A stretch of DNA of 34,216 nt from Bacteroidota bacterium (GCA_026391975.1 JAPLDB010000083.1:1-34216); one strand, 5' to 3'. Positions 23,963-32,167 are shown, counted from the first letter of the stretch. The notes: generated by a model not told the origin, from the letters alone. Numbers and translations are program-made.

Positions 23963-23963
23963 T

Positions 23964-24722
23964 TTATATAAATTCAATTTGCGCTTGCTTTTTTTTGACA
24001 AAGGAATATCCAAACCCCATTCGAAAGAAAAATGAATAGCCCTGTTCAAGGAAATAGCTTCCATTGTCTTTTAACAACATTGCCGGCGACAGGTACCCTA
24101 ATCCGAGTAAGAACTGAATCGGACCTTCTGTATTCTTAAATTCAAAATCGCATGAAGCGGACAATCTGGTTCCCGTATACCGTGTAACGTTACTATTGAA
24201 CTCTTTGTTGAAGCGATAGCCATATCCATTTGCATAATCGGTATAAGTGGCATAAAAGGATTCCGAATATGTAAATTCAGTTACGGTCCCGGCGCATAAA
24301 AAGACATGGTTCTTCCTGAAATAAAGTGGCAACTGAAATATCAGAGGAATGTCAAGCGTTTTTAATTTATAGCCATAATAAGCCGTGTCATTAACTTGTG
24401 TGGAAGCAGGGTAGGGAGTCGTCCGAAATTTATCATACTTTTTTACAGACATCATGAACCCTGACGAAATGTAAAATATTCTTCCAACCCTTTTTGAAAT
24501 GTTCAGCCCGCAGCCATATCCCCATGAATTGGTTTTCACTTTTGTATCATCATAACGGCCGGAGGAATAAAATTTTCCCTGCGCCGGTTTCTATCCGCAT
24601 AATAGATTCATGGATCCGTTAACAAAAACTTTTACAGATGGAAATGCGACGGAGTCTCTTTGTGCAGATGAAGAAAGAAAATGAAAATGGAATATCCCCG
24701 TCAACAGGAGAATTTTATGCAT
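23964..24722 (-). pseudogene. Outer-membrane barrel paralog broken by an in-frame TAG
   Basis: A frame from ATG 24722 starts with a signal peptide (MHKILLLTGIFHFHFLSSSA-Q), runs 43 codons, meets TAG at 24591-24593, and continues in the same frame for 209 codons to a stop at 23964. With the TAG read through, the protein would have 252 residues; the neighbouring intact paralog (24862-25617) has 251. Around the stop, G-stop-KPAQGKFYSS aligns with GWEPKTGRFYSS of the paralog, so the TAG stands exactly where the paralog has Trp; one base (TGG to TAG) explains it. The downstream part keeps barrel-like strands (LDIPLIFQLPLYFRKNHVFL) without other lesions, so the change is recent, a sequencing error, or tolerated by readthrough. 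The GTG-started 191-residue frame lacks a signal peptide. Confidence 0.8.
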
Positions 24723-24861
24723 TGCATCGATGGCTTTCGTAGAGTCAATAACGGAGCAGATGCAAGTTTCTTTGAAGATTTACAAAAACATTACTTCTGT
24801 ACTTGAAATTCAGAATGGTTTAAAAAATACTTGTTGGGACAGGTTGAAAATAGCTGGTAAA

Positions 24862-25617
24862 CTATTTCTTTCCGATTCCGAATCCCAATCCCATTGCAAT
24901 AGAAAATGCTGTTGAGTAACGAAGAAAATTTTTATTTGTTATGTCTTTACTCAATGGACCTGTGACCTGGTTTAAGGATAAGAATGGTATGATGCGGCTA
25001 TCGGGAACATAGAATTCAAAATCTAAACCAATATGCAAACGGGTGGCTGTAAAGTCAAATGAAGAATTTTCAAAGGCCTCATACTGTGATGAAGTGTGCG
25101 CTCCGGGATTATATTCTGTATAAAGGATATTGTATTTTTCAATTATAGTATAATCGTTAAACACGCCTGCCCTCAGCGAAAAATATATTTTTCTTGTTGA
25201 AAGGGGAATTTGAAAAAAGACCGGAATGTGAAGGGCTTTTAACTCATAACCGTTATAGCTCACATCTGTAAATGATGAATGTGGTTGGCGTAAATCAGGT
25301 GCTGATGTTGTCCGAAAACTATTGAAAATATATGATGACAATGCCGCCCCGGTAGCCAGGTAAAAGGATGAACCAAATAATCTTTTCGATACAATTAATC
25401 CATATTGAAATCCGATGCTGTGATCAGAGACGGCATCTTTGTCAGACCAATTCGAAGAGTAAAACCTTCCTGTTTTAGGTTCCCATCCTTTTACGATAAC
25501 TAATGATCCGTTTCCAAGAAGCTTTAATGAAAAAAGATGAAGGGAATCTGTCCCGTTACCCACGGCAGAAAAGTTGATGAAGCAGATAAAAATAAGAATG
25601 GCGGATATGCGTTTCAT
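24862..25617 (-). CDS. Outer-membrane beta-barrel protein
   Basis: Hypothetical 251-residue outer-membrane protein. The signal peptide is at about 1-20 (MKRISAILIFICFINFSAVG). The rest alternates polar and hydrophobic residues in strand-like runs with aromatic ends (GFQYGLIVSKRLFGSSFYLATG, ALHIPVFFQIPLSTRKIYFSLRAG) and finishes with the barrel-like STAFSIAMGLGFGIGKK. The segment G-Y-E-L-K-x-L-x-I-P-x-x-x-Q-x-P is the PorT/OmpW-like pattern of small Bacteroidota barrels. Its neighbour downstream is a paralog broken by TAG. It follows the Omp28-type gene by 29 bp, so it is probably in the same operon. No substrate can be inferred. Confidence 0.78.
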   Translation of the reverse strand: MKRISAILIFICFINFSAVGNGTDSLHLFSLKLLGNGSLVIVKGWEPKTGRFYSSNWSDKDAVSDHSIGFQYGLIVSKRLFGSSFYLATGAALSSYIFNSFRTTSAPDLRQPHSSFTDVSYNGYELKALHIPVFFQIPLSTRKIYFSLRAGVFNDYTIIEKYNILYTEYNPGAHTSSQYEAFENSSFDFTATRLHIGLDFEFYVPDSRIIPFLSLNQVTGPLSKDITNKNFLRYSTAFSIAMGLGFGIGKK

Positions 25618-25646
25618 GACAAAATGAAAACAATGCTCAGGTTATC

Positions 25647-26822
25647 CTATTCTACCACAATCCTGTTTACAGCATTTCCTTTTTTAGTACTGACAGTTAC
25701 AAAATAAACGCCTTTTGAAAAACCTTCAGTACTGAAACTGATTTCATGGCTGTTTGTGCTGCCACTATCTGCAACAATTGTTTTGAGTAAACGACCTGAT
25801 GCATCAGCAATATTCACTTTTACATTTTCGTATTCACCTGAGGAATAAAGAAGATATACAATGCCTGTTGAAGGGACAGGATACAAGGTCCCATTCATTG
25901 CTGACTGAGAAGCAATTGGAATTGCAGTTGCAAAGTTGCTGCCCACTTTAATATCATTCGCATTCAGCACAAACTTCTCTGCCTTCGTCGCGCCATATGA
26001 TGAAACAAATGCCACGAGTGATAAATGATTATCATGATATGCAGTGTCAACGGTGATGCTTGCAGAAGTTGAATAAGAGGTTCCTGTTAATGGAACCGAA
26101 GGAATAATTCCCGCTGCGCCCCAATTTCCGAAGAAAGAATTTCTCATCACATGCCTGTGCGGATATCCGATGATAGAAGTGCCGTCAAACATTCCGGGAT
26201 AATAAGTATTCGCCCAGTTTGCATCATAACAGTGCTGGTCCCACCCTGCAAAGGCGCCAAGCCCCGGCCAGCCAACCACACTGTCTTCTACAAGAAAAAG
26301 ATTGATTCTCCAGTCGCCTGCATTAATAGATTGAAGAAAATTTGCACTTACTGTGGCATCCAGCATTCGCGTCGTCGAATTATATGTTCCTGATATCTCA
26401 ATATCAACGATGGCAGTTTCGCTCATCAACCGTGTCGCAATTGTATCAATGCCGGGCCCGTTCGGACTGCCCCACGACTGATAACAGCTCAGGTAAGCTT
26501 CTCCTCCAGTGCTCGGATAAATGGCGCGCTCAATCATCACCGCCGGCGCAAACCAGCCCCCTGAAGGATGCATGGCATTGAAGATCGCTGCTGTAGTTGA
26601 ACTGCTCATGGCATCAACGCCTGATCCTTCATGAATGCTTACCATGATGCTGTTCGCTTCATTCGCTTCATGCCACGTTCTGATGTACTGACTCATCATC
26701 GGACAATTCCCGCAGGAAGCTGTGGTGAATTCTTCAATCAATACTTTGTGAACGGGCTGTGCATTTGAATTGAAGAAACTGAAAATAAAACAGAACGGGA
26801 GCAGGGTAAATAATTTTTTCAT
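25647..26822 (-). CDS. Omp28-type thioredoxin-like protein with T9SS sorting domain
   Basis: Exported protein of 391 residues. The signal peptide (1-21, NSNA-Q) is followed by an Omp28-related domain whose start, VLIEEFTTASCGNCPMM (27-43), has the thioredoxin-type CxxC at Cys37/Cys40. The rest of this domain (to about 300) includes the Gly-Pro-rich WFAPAVMIERAIYP. The sorting domain runs from about 312 (LYPVPSTGIVYLLY) to the end (GVYFVTVSTKKGNAVNRIVVE) and carries none of the palindromes seen in genes A-D. Omp28 relatives are outer-membrane or surface proteins of Bacteroidota; whether the CxxC is redox-active is not known from sequence. It lies 7 bp after the preceding gene in a five-gene minus-strand run. 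Confidence 0.86.
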   Translation of the reverse strand: MKKLFTLLPFCFIFSFFNSNAQPVHKVLIEEFTTASCGNCPMMSQYIRTWHEANEANSIMVSIHEGSGVDAMSSSTTAAIFNAMHPSGGWFAPAVMIERAIYPSTGGEAYLSCYQSWGSPNGPGIDTIATRLMSETAIVDIEISGTYNSTTRMLDATVSANFLQSINAGDWRINLFLVEDSVVGWPGLGAFAGWDQHCYDANWANTYYPGMFDGTSIIGYPHRHVMRNSFFGNWGAAGIIPSVPLTGTSYSTSASITVDTAYHDNHLSLVAFVSSYGATKAEKFVLNANDIKVGSNFATAIPIASQSAMNGTLYPVPSTGIVYLLYSSGEYENVKVNIADASGRLLKTIVADSGSTNSHEISFSTEGFSKGVYFVTVSTKKGNAVNRIVVE

Positions 26823-26829
26823 GTTGTAT

Positions 26830-27576
26830 TTATTTAGCGATAATCAGTTTTTCAAAAGAAGATAAAATTTCATTTCTCTTTAGCGAATAGAAATAAATTC
26901 CGGGTTGAAGAAAAGAAATGTCGATGTCAATTTTTTCTGAATTGTTTTCCAGCTTATATGCATTTATCTTTTCACCCATCATATCAAAAAAGACGATTGA
27001 CGATTGTTCATGTGATTCCTTAAGATTAAATGGGATGGTGCATTTTCCTACGGTTGGATTTGGGAAAGCACTGCCCAAAAAATATTCATTTTCACTTTCG
27101 CCGATGCCATTTGTGCAGTGATTGCCATTCACATTGTAATAAACCATCACATTCACTGAATCACTTTCATTGTTCACGTCGAACAGACAATAACTCACTG
27201 CATAATCGCCACAGCAAAAACCCTGTGCAATATGAGGCACCAGCGCACCTGTTGCAGTATCTCCTGCTCCAATACCAAATGCTGCAACACTCAGATGAAC
27301 TGTTGCAGGATAACAGGCGATGGGATCGCAGAAAAAAACATCATTGCTGCAGCCGGCAGGAGTGGAAAGTACCGTCATTCTCACCTTTGCGCTTTTTGTT
27401 GTTGCTGATTGATTCACGCAGTGGAGAATGAACTCATCGCCAACAGTATCAGCAGCCTGCCTGGTATATGATGCCTGCGCAGCAGTACCTGTCCCGCTTT
27501 CAATGAACTGAAAGCTCTGGGTGAAACCATTCAAACCTATTGCAAGAAAAAACAATCCTGATACAATGCTTTTCAT
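26830..27576 (-). CDS. Secreted protein with T9SS sorting domain, N-terminal domain unknown
   Basis: Predicted secreted protein of 248 residues. I prefer the ATG at 27576 (MKSIVSGLFFLAIGLNGFTQ), a normal signal peptide; the GTG at 27594 overlaps the stop of the preceding gene (GTGA) and would add six residues. The mature N-terminal part (about 20-160) is a Cys-rich beta domain (CSNDVFFCDPIACYP, then GFCCGDYAVSYCLFDV) with no family I recognise; the Cys pairs suggest disulfides. The sorting domain begins at AFPNPTVGKCTIPF and ends GIYFYSLKRNE...EKLIIAK. The gene is tightly coupled between two other sorting-domain genes, suggesting joint expression. Confidence 0.82.
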   Translation of the reverse strand: MKSIVSGLFFLAIGLNGFTQSFQFIESGTGTAAQASYTRQAADTVGDEFILHCVNQSATTKSAKVRMTVLSTPAGCSNDVFFCDPIACYPATVHLSVAAFGIGAGDTATGALVPHIAQGFCCGDYAVSYCLFDVNNESDSVNVMVYYNVNGNHCTNGIGESENEYFLGSAFPNPTVGKCTIPFNLKESHEQSSIVFFDMMGEKINAYKLENNSEKIDIDISFLQPGIYFYSLKRNEILSSFEKLIIAK

Positions 27577-27590
27577 CGTCTGGAATTCTG

Positions 27591-28535
27591 TCACTCTTTA
27601 ATTATTTTTTTTCTGCACACTTTATCTCCACATCGAATCTCTGCAATGTAAATGCCGCGGGGCAATTCTCCTGTCTCTATGGTTACCGCATTTTGATTAA
27701 CATCCTTATTTTCAATAACCAAATTTCCGATTGAATTGTAAATTCCAATTGAGGTGATTGCAAACCCGCCCGACTGAACAGTCGTTCGGGCGGGCTGCCT
27801 ACTGCATACTGCCAACTTTTTTCCTACAGGGTTCGGATACAACCTCACTTCCTGATTTTCCATTTCCTCCACCCCCGTCCCCTCACTCAGCGAAACCCAA
27901 ACATCATCAACAAAATAATATGAACCATAACTTCCCACATTCCCAACCTGAACAATGGTTGTGTTTGTATCAGTATTAAAATTTCCAATGGTGACATATT
28001 CCTCTCCGCCTGATGCAAGAAAATATCCTGAGATGCGCATCCATGAAGAGGTATCATCAAGCAGCGCTGTCGTATTTTCGATTTGGGGTGTGACCGGAAC
28101 ATGCAAGGCATTTGTATAGGGCCCCGGAGGATTTGCGGTGAAGTATGCACCCATCTCTTTGATGGCCTGTATATAACCGTCATTTAAACTGACATAAAAT
28201 TCACAGTAATATGTTGCGCCGGGAATCAACGGAGCTGAAAGCGTTCCCGTCATATACTCCCTGTATTCAGTTCCGTAATTGTATCCGATGATTCCCGCAT
28301 AAGCATCTCCCGTGCGTGGTGCCTGCTGTGTGGGAATAATTCCCGGACAATTGAAATGGTAGTAATCTGTACTTCCGTATGATGGCTTGTCCCAGTCATT
28401 AATGAAAGTATTGCTGAACTGTCCGAAGCCGGGACAGGTAATGTAATTCTCAAGAGAAGGGTTGAGCACAATGTTTTGTGCAGTACAGAAAATGTTGATG
28501 CAACACATCGAAATGAAGGCAAAAACAGCTCTCAT
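27591..28535 (-). CDS. Secreted jelly-roll-like protein with T9SS sorting domain
   Basis: Predicted surface protein of 314 residues, the first gene of the minus-strand run down to 23964. The ATG at 28535 (MRAVFAFISMCCINIFCTAQ) gives a compact signal peptide; a longer frame from 28553 adds MHKRKF. The N-terminal domain (about 21-225) begins NIVLNPSLENYITCPGFGQF and contains WDKPSYGSTDYYHFNCPG, the pattern of an N-terminal domain frequent in Bacteroidota surface and OmpA-type proteins, probably a carbohydrate- or ligand-binding jelly roll. The sorting domain starts at RLYPNPVGKKLAV and carries an in-frame palindrome-derived segment (QPARTTVQSGG, 27765-27794). It is divergent from the barrel-like gene at 28649. 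Confidence 0.84.
   Translation of the reverse strand: MRAVFAFISMCCINIFCTAQNIVLNPSLENYITCPGFGQFSNTFINDWDKPSYGSTDYYHFNCPGIIPTQQAPRTGDAYAGIIGYNYGTEYREYMTGTLSAPLIPGATYYCEFYVSLNDGYIQAIKEMGAYFTANPPGPYTNALHVPVTPQIENTTALLDDTSSWMRISGYFLASGGEEYVTIGNFNTDTNTTIVQVGNVGSYGSYYFVDDVWVSLSEGTGVEEMENQEVRLYPNPVGKKLAVCSRQPARTTVQSGGFAITSIGIYNSIGNLVIENKDVNQNAVTIETGELPRGIYIAEIRCGDKVCRKKIIKE
27765..27794. repeat. CCCGCCCGA...TCGGGCGGG palindrome inside a sorting domain
   Basis: CCCGCCCGA (27765-27773) and TCGGGCGGG (27786-27794) form a perfect 9-bp stem; the inner ACTG-AA-CAGT is itself palindromic. It is translated on the minus strand as PARTTVQSGG. It is followed by CTGCCTACTGCATACTGCC, a microrepeat giving AVCSRQ. 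It sits at the same sorting-domain loop as the different palindromes of genes B-D. Confidence 0.75.
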
Positions 28536-28595
28536 GAATTTTCTTTTGTGCAATATACAATATTCTGTGATTCAGAAAGTTGCTAAAGAAAATCC

Positions 28596-28626
28596 TTGTT
28601 TCTCACCGTCAGATGTTTTTAATTTG
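28596..28626 (+). promoter_or_regulatory. Promoter of the barrel-like gene at 28649
   Basis: TTG (28596-28598), 20 bp, TTAATTTG (28619-28626), one mismatch from TAnnTTTG with correct spacing. Transcription would start near 28633, leaving about 16 bases before ATG 28649. Confidence 0.5.
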
Positions 28627-28648
28627 TTAGCGGATAGAAATGGGTTCA

Positions 28649-29467
28649 ATGAAACAGGGAATCGGAATTATATTATTCTTTATTTTATTGCTGACGGGCA
28701 GGGTTGCTTCTGCACAAGATATTATTGTGCGAACCAATAACGATTCACTAAGAGTGAAAGTGCTCGAAGTCGGAACGGATAAAATTAAGTTCCGCAGACA
28801 AGGCGTGAAGACAGGCCCTCCGATAGAGATCTACAAGAACTTCGTAAAGGAAATTATTTTTGAAAACGGCACACGGGTAACCATCCTGTATGACAGGCGC
28901 GCAGTTTCTCCTGACATTGCACTGAAAGAAAAAAGGCATGGTCTCAAAGCTGATTTTATTGCTCCCGTTTTGAACCACATTACAATTGGTTACGAGCAGA
29001 TGCTGAAACCGGGAATGAATGCGGAAATAAAAGCTGCTTACATCGGCCCCCGCATTTCAAAAGCCATCAAACCATCAGTCGGCTATTTTATTAAAGCGGG
29101 AATTAAATTTATCTGGCTCACTGAAGAGATCAGCAGGGGTATGCGGCACAGTCCGCCTTTACAGGGAAGTTATTTCAAGCCTGAATTGATTTACAGTCGC
29201 TATACCACAACCGGCGAAAACGGTAAAATTAATTTCTCTAATTATGGATTTAATATCCTCTTCGGCAGACAATACATCATTGATAATTTTCTGACCCTTG
29301 ACTACTTTGGCGGGGTTGGTTTTGCCCTGCAATATTCTTCCTACAAACCCTTATTACCTAAGGATGAGGAAGATGTCGATTTCAATTATGCCTTTTCTCA
29401 CCTCTATTTTGGCAAAAACCTGCCCCTCATTCTTGGAGGCGGAGTAACGGTCGGATTTGTTTATTAA
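28649..29467 (+). CDS. Exported protein with a short N-terminal domain and barrel-like C-terminus
   Basis: Hypothetical protein of 272 residues. The ATG at 28649 (MKQGIGIILFFILLLTGRVASAQ) is preferred over 28640 because it starts a standard signal peptide and fits the promoter spacing. Residues of about 23-75 (DIIVRTNNDSLRVKVLEVGTDKIKF ... EIYKNFVKEIIFENGTRV) match a small Bacteroidota envelope domain in which a question such as I-x-x-x-D-x-x-x-V-x-x-I-x-x-x-x-I-x-Y recurs. The rest has alternating strands with Gly/aromatic turns (HITIGYEQMLKPGMNAEIKA, YFGGVGFALQYSS, LILGGGVTVGFVY at the end), like an outer-membrane barrel. It is monocistronic, with hairpins directly downstream. Function unknown. 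Confidence 0.75.
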   Translation: MKQGIGIILFFILLLTGRVASAQDIIVRTNNDSLRVKVLEVGTDKIKFRRQGVKTGPPIEIYKNFVKEIIFENGTRVTILYDRRAVSPDIALKEKRHGLKADFIAPVLNHITIGYEQMLKPGMNAEIKAAYIGPRISKAIKPSVGYFIKAGIKFIWLTEEISRGMRHSPPLQGSYFKPELIYSRYTTTGENGKINFSNYGFNILFGRQYIIDNFLTLDYFGGVGFALQYSSYKPLLPKDEEDVDFNYAFSHLYFGKNLPLILGGGVTVGFVY

Positions 29468-29475
29468 TGAGACTT

Positions 29476-29509
29476 GGCTTTTAGAAGTGCAAAGCACGCA
29501 CTAAAAGCC
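29476..29509 (+). terminator. Hairpin just after the barrel-like gene
   Basis: GGCTTTTAG (29476-29484) pairs perfectly with CTAAAAGCC (29501-29509), with an inner GTGC-AAA-GCAC stem. It starts 9 bp after the stop codon. The missing T-tract leaves open whether it ends transcription or is a dispersed repeat. Confidence 0.5.
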
Positions 29510-29538
29510 TTAGTCGTTACGATAGCTATCGGAATAAT

Positions 29539-29562
29539 CCCGTCCCGATGCTTCGGGACGGG
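29539..29562. repeat. CCCGTCCCGA-TGCT-TCGGGACGGG hairpin
   Basis: Perfect 10-bp stem with a 4-base loop (29539-29548, 29553-29562). It shares the TCCCGA/TCGGGA core with the palindromes in genes C and D and at 14252-14298. Confidence 0.7.
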
Positions 29563-29793
29563 ATCTCTGGTTTAATACCTCGTCTAGCCTAGGGCAAGAC
29601 GAAAAATCAATATTCAAATTGATACCTAGAAGCTCTGCTTCGGGTTATTCATTAGGAAAAGCAGGCACGTTTTTTTATTAATTCTATTGAAGATACCTCC
29701 AGCCGGACCTTCATTTTAACAAGGCCTTTGCACTATCAGAATTTTGTTATATTTTTATCGGGGGATCAATTTTACGTAAATTCATAGATAATT

Positions 29794-31059
29794 ATGGAGC
29801 AAAAGACAAAGCACGCCCAGCAAATGGAGATCGTGAACCAGGTTGCCAGTCTGGCAGCCCAGCTGGGTATTGTACACAATGAAACAGAAGACGTTTCACT
29901 GGATGGAAAACACATTCGTATCCGCGGACAGGACCTCTTGTTTTTTGGTTCTTGTGGATACCTTGGATTGGAATATGACAAACGCCTGAGCGAAGGAGCC
30001 ATCGATGCCATCAGAAAATACGGCACACAGTTTTCCTCTTCTAGGGCTTATGTCTCATCAAGGTTTTACAAGCAAGCTGAAGACTTGATGCTGGATATGT
30101 TTGGCAAGCCTGCCGTGCTTGTACAATCACTTACACTCGGTCATCTCACAAATATTCCGGTATTGGTTGATGACAATGATGCCGTGATCCTCGACTCACA
30201 GGCACATGATAGTATTCAGAATGCCGTGTATGGATTGCGCATGCGCAACATCAAAGTTGAACTGGTGAGGCATAACCGCATGGACGTTCTTGAAGAGCGT
30301 ATCAGGGAATTGAGTAAACACTACCGCAAAGTATGGTACATGTGTGATGGTGTTTATTCAATGCAGGGAGATTTTGCTCCTGTAAAAGACCTCCGCAAAT
30401 TACTTGAACAGTATGAACAGTTCAATTTATATATTGATGATATACATGGAATGAGCTGGTCAGGACCCAATGGTACCGGTTACGTGCTGAGCCAAACAGA
30501 TTTTCATGAGCGTTTATACCTGACAACAGGTCTGACAAAAGCCTATGGTGCTGCAGGCGGTCTTCTTGTATTTCCTGAAAAAGCTTCATATCAGCTGGTT
30601 CGCAACGTGGGTAAATCATTCATCTTCTCAATACAGATGCCGCCTATGGTACTTGGAGCAATCATCGAATCTGCAAAGATCCACCTGAGTGATGAAATTT
30701 ATACAATGCAGAATGAGCTCAGGAAAAAAGTGGATTACTTCAATGCAAAAACAAAACAGCTTGGACTGCCACTCATCAATGAGTCTTATTCCCCGATCGG
30801 TTTTATTGGTGTCGGCAAACCGGATACAGGTTACAACATGGTGAATCGCCTGATGAAGAACGGATACTACGTAAATCTCTCTGTATTTCCAAGCGTGTCA
30901 TTCAACAATACCGGTCTTCGCATCCCGATCAACAATAAATTGAGTATCGAAGATATTGACGGATTGCTGAACTGCATTGCCGTAAACCTTCCGATTGCAC
31001 TCGAAGAGTCAAGTGCTACCATGACTGATGTTTACCGTTCATTTAAACTCGTTGCATAA
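29794..31059 (+). CDS. PLP-dependent alpha-oxoamine synthase family enzyme
   Basis: Cytoplasmic enzyme of 421 residues in the fold-type I family of serine palmitoyltransferase, 8-amino-7-oxononanoate synthase and 2-amino-3-ketobutyrate ligase, which condense an amino acid with an acyl-CoA. Seen: FFGSCGYLGL (50-59, family F-x-S-x-x-YLGL), His138 in LDSQAHDS (ring-stacking His), DDIH (215-218, usually DEAH or DDAH) and Lys249 in TKAYGAAGG (Schiff base). The segment SLTLGH at 112-117 replaces the more common SGYxAN. The divergent motifs make AONS or KBL unlikely; a lipid-forming condensation such as serine palmitoyltransferase- or cysteate-type is a guess. The next gene, 166 bp on, is an epimerase/dehydratase. 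Confidence 0.82.
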   Translation: MEQKTKHAQQMEIVNQVASLAAQLGIVHNETEDVSLDGKHIRIRGQDLLFFGSCGYLGLEYDKRLSEGAIDAIRKYGTQFSSSRAYVSSRFYKQAEDLMLDMFGKPAVLVQSLTLGHLTNIPVLVDDNDAVILDSQAHDSIQNAVYGLRMRNIKVELVRHNRMDVLEERIRELSKHYRKVWYMCDGVYSMQGDFAPVKDLRKLLEQYEQFNLYIDDIHGMSWSGPNGTGYVLSQTDFHERLYLTTGLTKAYGAAGGLLVFPEKASYQLVRNVGKSFIFSIQMPPMVLGAIIESAKIHLSDEIYTMQNELRKKVDYFNAKTKQLGLPLINESYSPIGFIGVGKPDTGYNMVNRLMKNGYYVNLSVFPSVSFNNTGLRIPINNKLSIEDIDGLLNCIAVNLPIALEESSATMTDVYRSFKLVA

Positions 31060-31088
31060 TTACTGAATGTTTACTTGCGGCTCCCTTC

Positions 31089-31116
31089 TTCTAACTTCTA
31101 ACTTCTAACTTTTGAC
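31089..31116. repeat. TTCTAAC heptamer array
   Basis: Three TTCTAAC units and one TTTTGAC, the same 7-bp family as at 18259-18327, lying between the PLP-enzyme gene and the epimerase gene. Confidence 0.75.
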
Positions 31117-31225
31117 TTCCTTTTCGCTCCCTTCACCCCTCATTTTACATCATTGGAAAAATAAGTGAAAAAGATGTTGAATCAATCTTCATTTTTGCAC
31201 CTATAATTGAAACTAACTTGCGCTC

Positions 31226-32167
31226 ATGACTAGAAAAATACTCGTAACAGGTGGAGCAGGATTTATCGGAAGCAGTCTTGCTGAAAGGCTTGCCAAAGAT
31301 CCTGAGAATTTTGTGGTGGTGGTAGACAGCCTGCTTACAGGCTCTTTATCGAAGGTGCCAAAGTCCATTCACCAGAATGTAAAGTTCATCAAAGCTGATG
31401 TCAATTTCTTCAAAGACATTGGCTCCATATTCAGCGCGTATAAATTTGATTATGTATTTCACTATGCGGCAGTAGTAGGAGTGAAGCGCACCTTGGCCCA
31501 CCCGGTAATGGTTCTCAATGACCTGAAAGGAATCAATAACATCCTGAGTCTTTCTAAAAACACAGGAGTAAAGCGTGTATTCTACACTTCTTCTTCCGAG
31601 GTTTATGGCGAGCCCGTTGAGTTTCCTCAAAACGAACACACGACTCCGCTGAATTCACGGTTGCCTTATGCGATTGTGAAGAATGTAGGTGAAGCATATC
31701 TCCGCTCATTCAAAAAAGAATATGATCTTGATTTCACGATCTTCCGTTTGTTCAATACCTATGGTCCAAAGCAGAGTTCTGATTTTGTGATTACCAAATT
31801 CCTTACTGCTGCATTGAAGGACAAAGACATTTCAATCTATGGCGACGGAATGCAAACCCGAACTTTTTGTTATATCGAAGACCATTTGGATGCAACAACC
31901 AATGCACTCTACAACAACCTCGTGGTAAATGACGTAGCGAACATCGGCACCGATAAGGAGATCACCATTCTTGACCTGGCAAAGGAAATTATAAGGATGA
32001 CCAATTCCCGCTCGAACCTCATCCATCTCCCTGCACTTAAAGAAGGCGACATGACTCGCCGCCAGCCCGACATCACTAGAATGCTTGAGTTATTGAACCG
32101 CGGTTTTACGCCTTTGGAAGACGGAATAAAATCCATCATTAGGTCAAGTCATTTTACTACGGTTTAA
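31226..32167 (+). CDS. NAD-dependent NDP-sugar epimerase/dehydratase (extended SDR)
   Basis: Cytoplasmic enzyme of 313 residues acting on a nucleotide sugar. The Rossmann motif GGAGFIG (9-15) is at the N-terminus. The catalytic triad is visible as Ser123 in TSSSEVYGE and Tyr148-x-x-x-Lys152 in LPYAIVKN; HYAAVVGV (79-86) is the family H-x-A-A segment. The C-terminal sugar-binding part has RLFNTYGP and TRTFCYIEDHLDAT. The layout fits UDP-glucose 4-epimerase, UDP-glucuronate decarboxylase or dTDP-glucose 4,6-dehydratase-like members; Ser-Glu-Val-Tyr-Gly and the length lean to the epimerase/decarboxylase group. The preceding sequence CATTTTTG (31190-31197) is a weak -7 match. Substrate not decidable here. 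Confidence 0.88.
   Translation: MTRKILVTGGAGFIGSSLAERLAKDPENFVVVVDSLLTGSLSKVPKSIHQNVKFIKADVNFFKDIGSIFSAYKFDYVFHYAAVVGVKRTLAHPVMVLNDLKGINNILSLSKNTGVKRVFYTSSSEVYGEPVEFPQNEHTTPLNSRLPYAIVKNVGEAYLRSFKKEYDLDFTIFRLFNTYGPKQSSDFVITKFLTAALKDKDISIYGDGMQTRTFCYIEDHLDATTNALYNNLVVNDVANIGTDKEITILDLAKEIIRMTNSRSNLIHLPALKEGDMTRRQPDITRMLELLNRGFTPLEDGIKSIIRSSHFTTV

Larger units (their letters stand above)
29468..29793. other. 326-bp gap with several hairpins, no gene
   Basis: No ORF is supported. It contains the 29476-29509 hairpin, a CGATAGCTATCG palindrome (29520-29531), and the CCCGTCCCGA hairpin (29539-29562). For the downstream PLP-enzyme gene, TTTG (29743-29746), 19 bp, TCAATTTT (29766-29773) is a possible but weak promoter. 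Confidence 0.65.

Noticed and set aside
29794-32167. Sulfonolipid pair (cysteate acyltransferase plus SDR reductase)
   Set aside because: The second gene has the NDP-sugar epimerase layout (SSSEVYGE, YAIVK, RLFNTYGP), not that of a short-chain ketone reductase, so the pair cannot be named as such.
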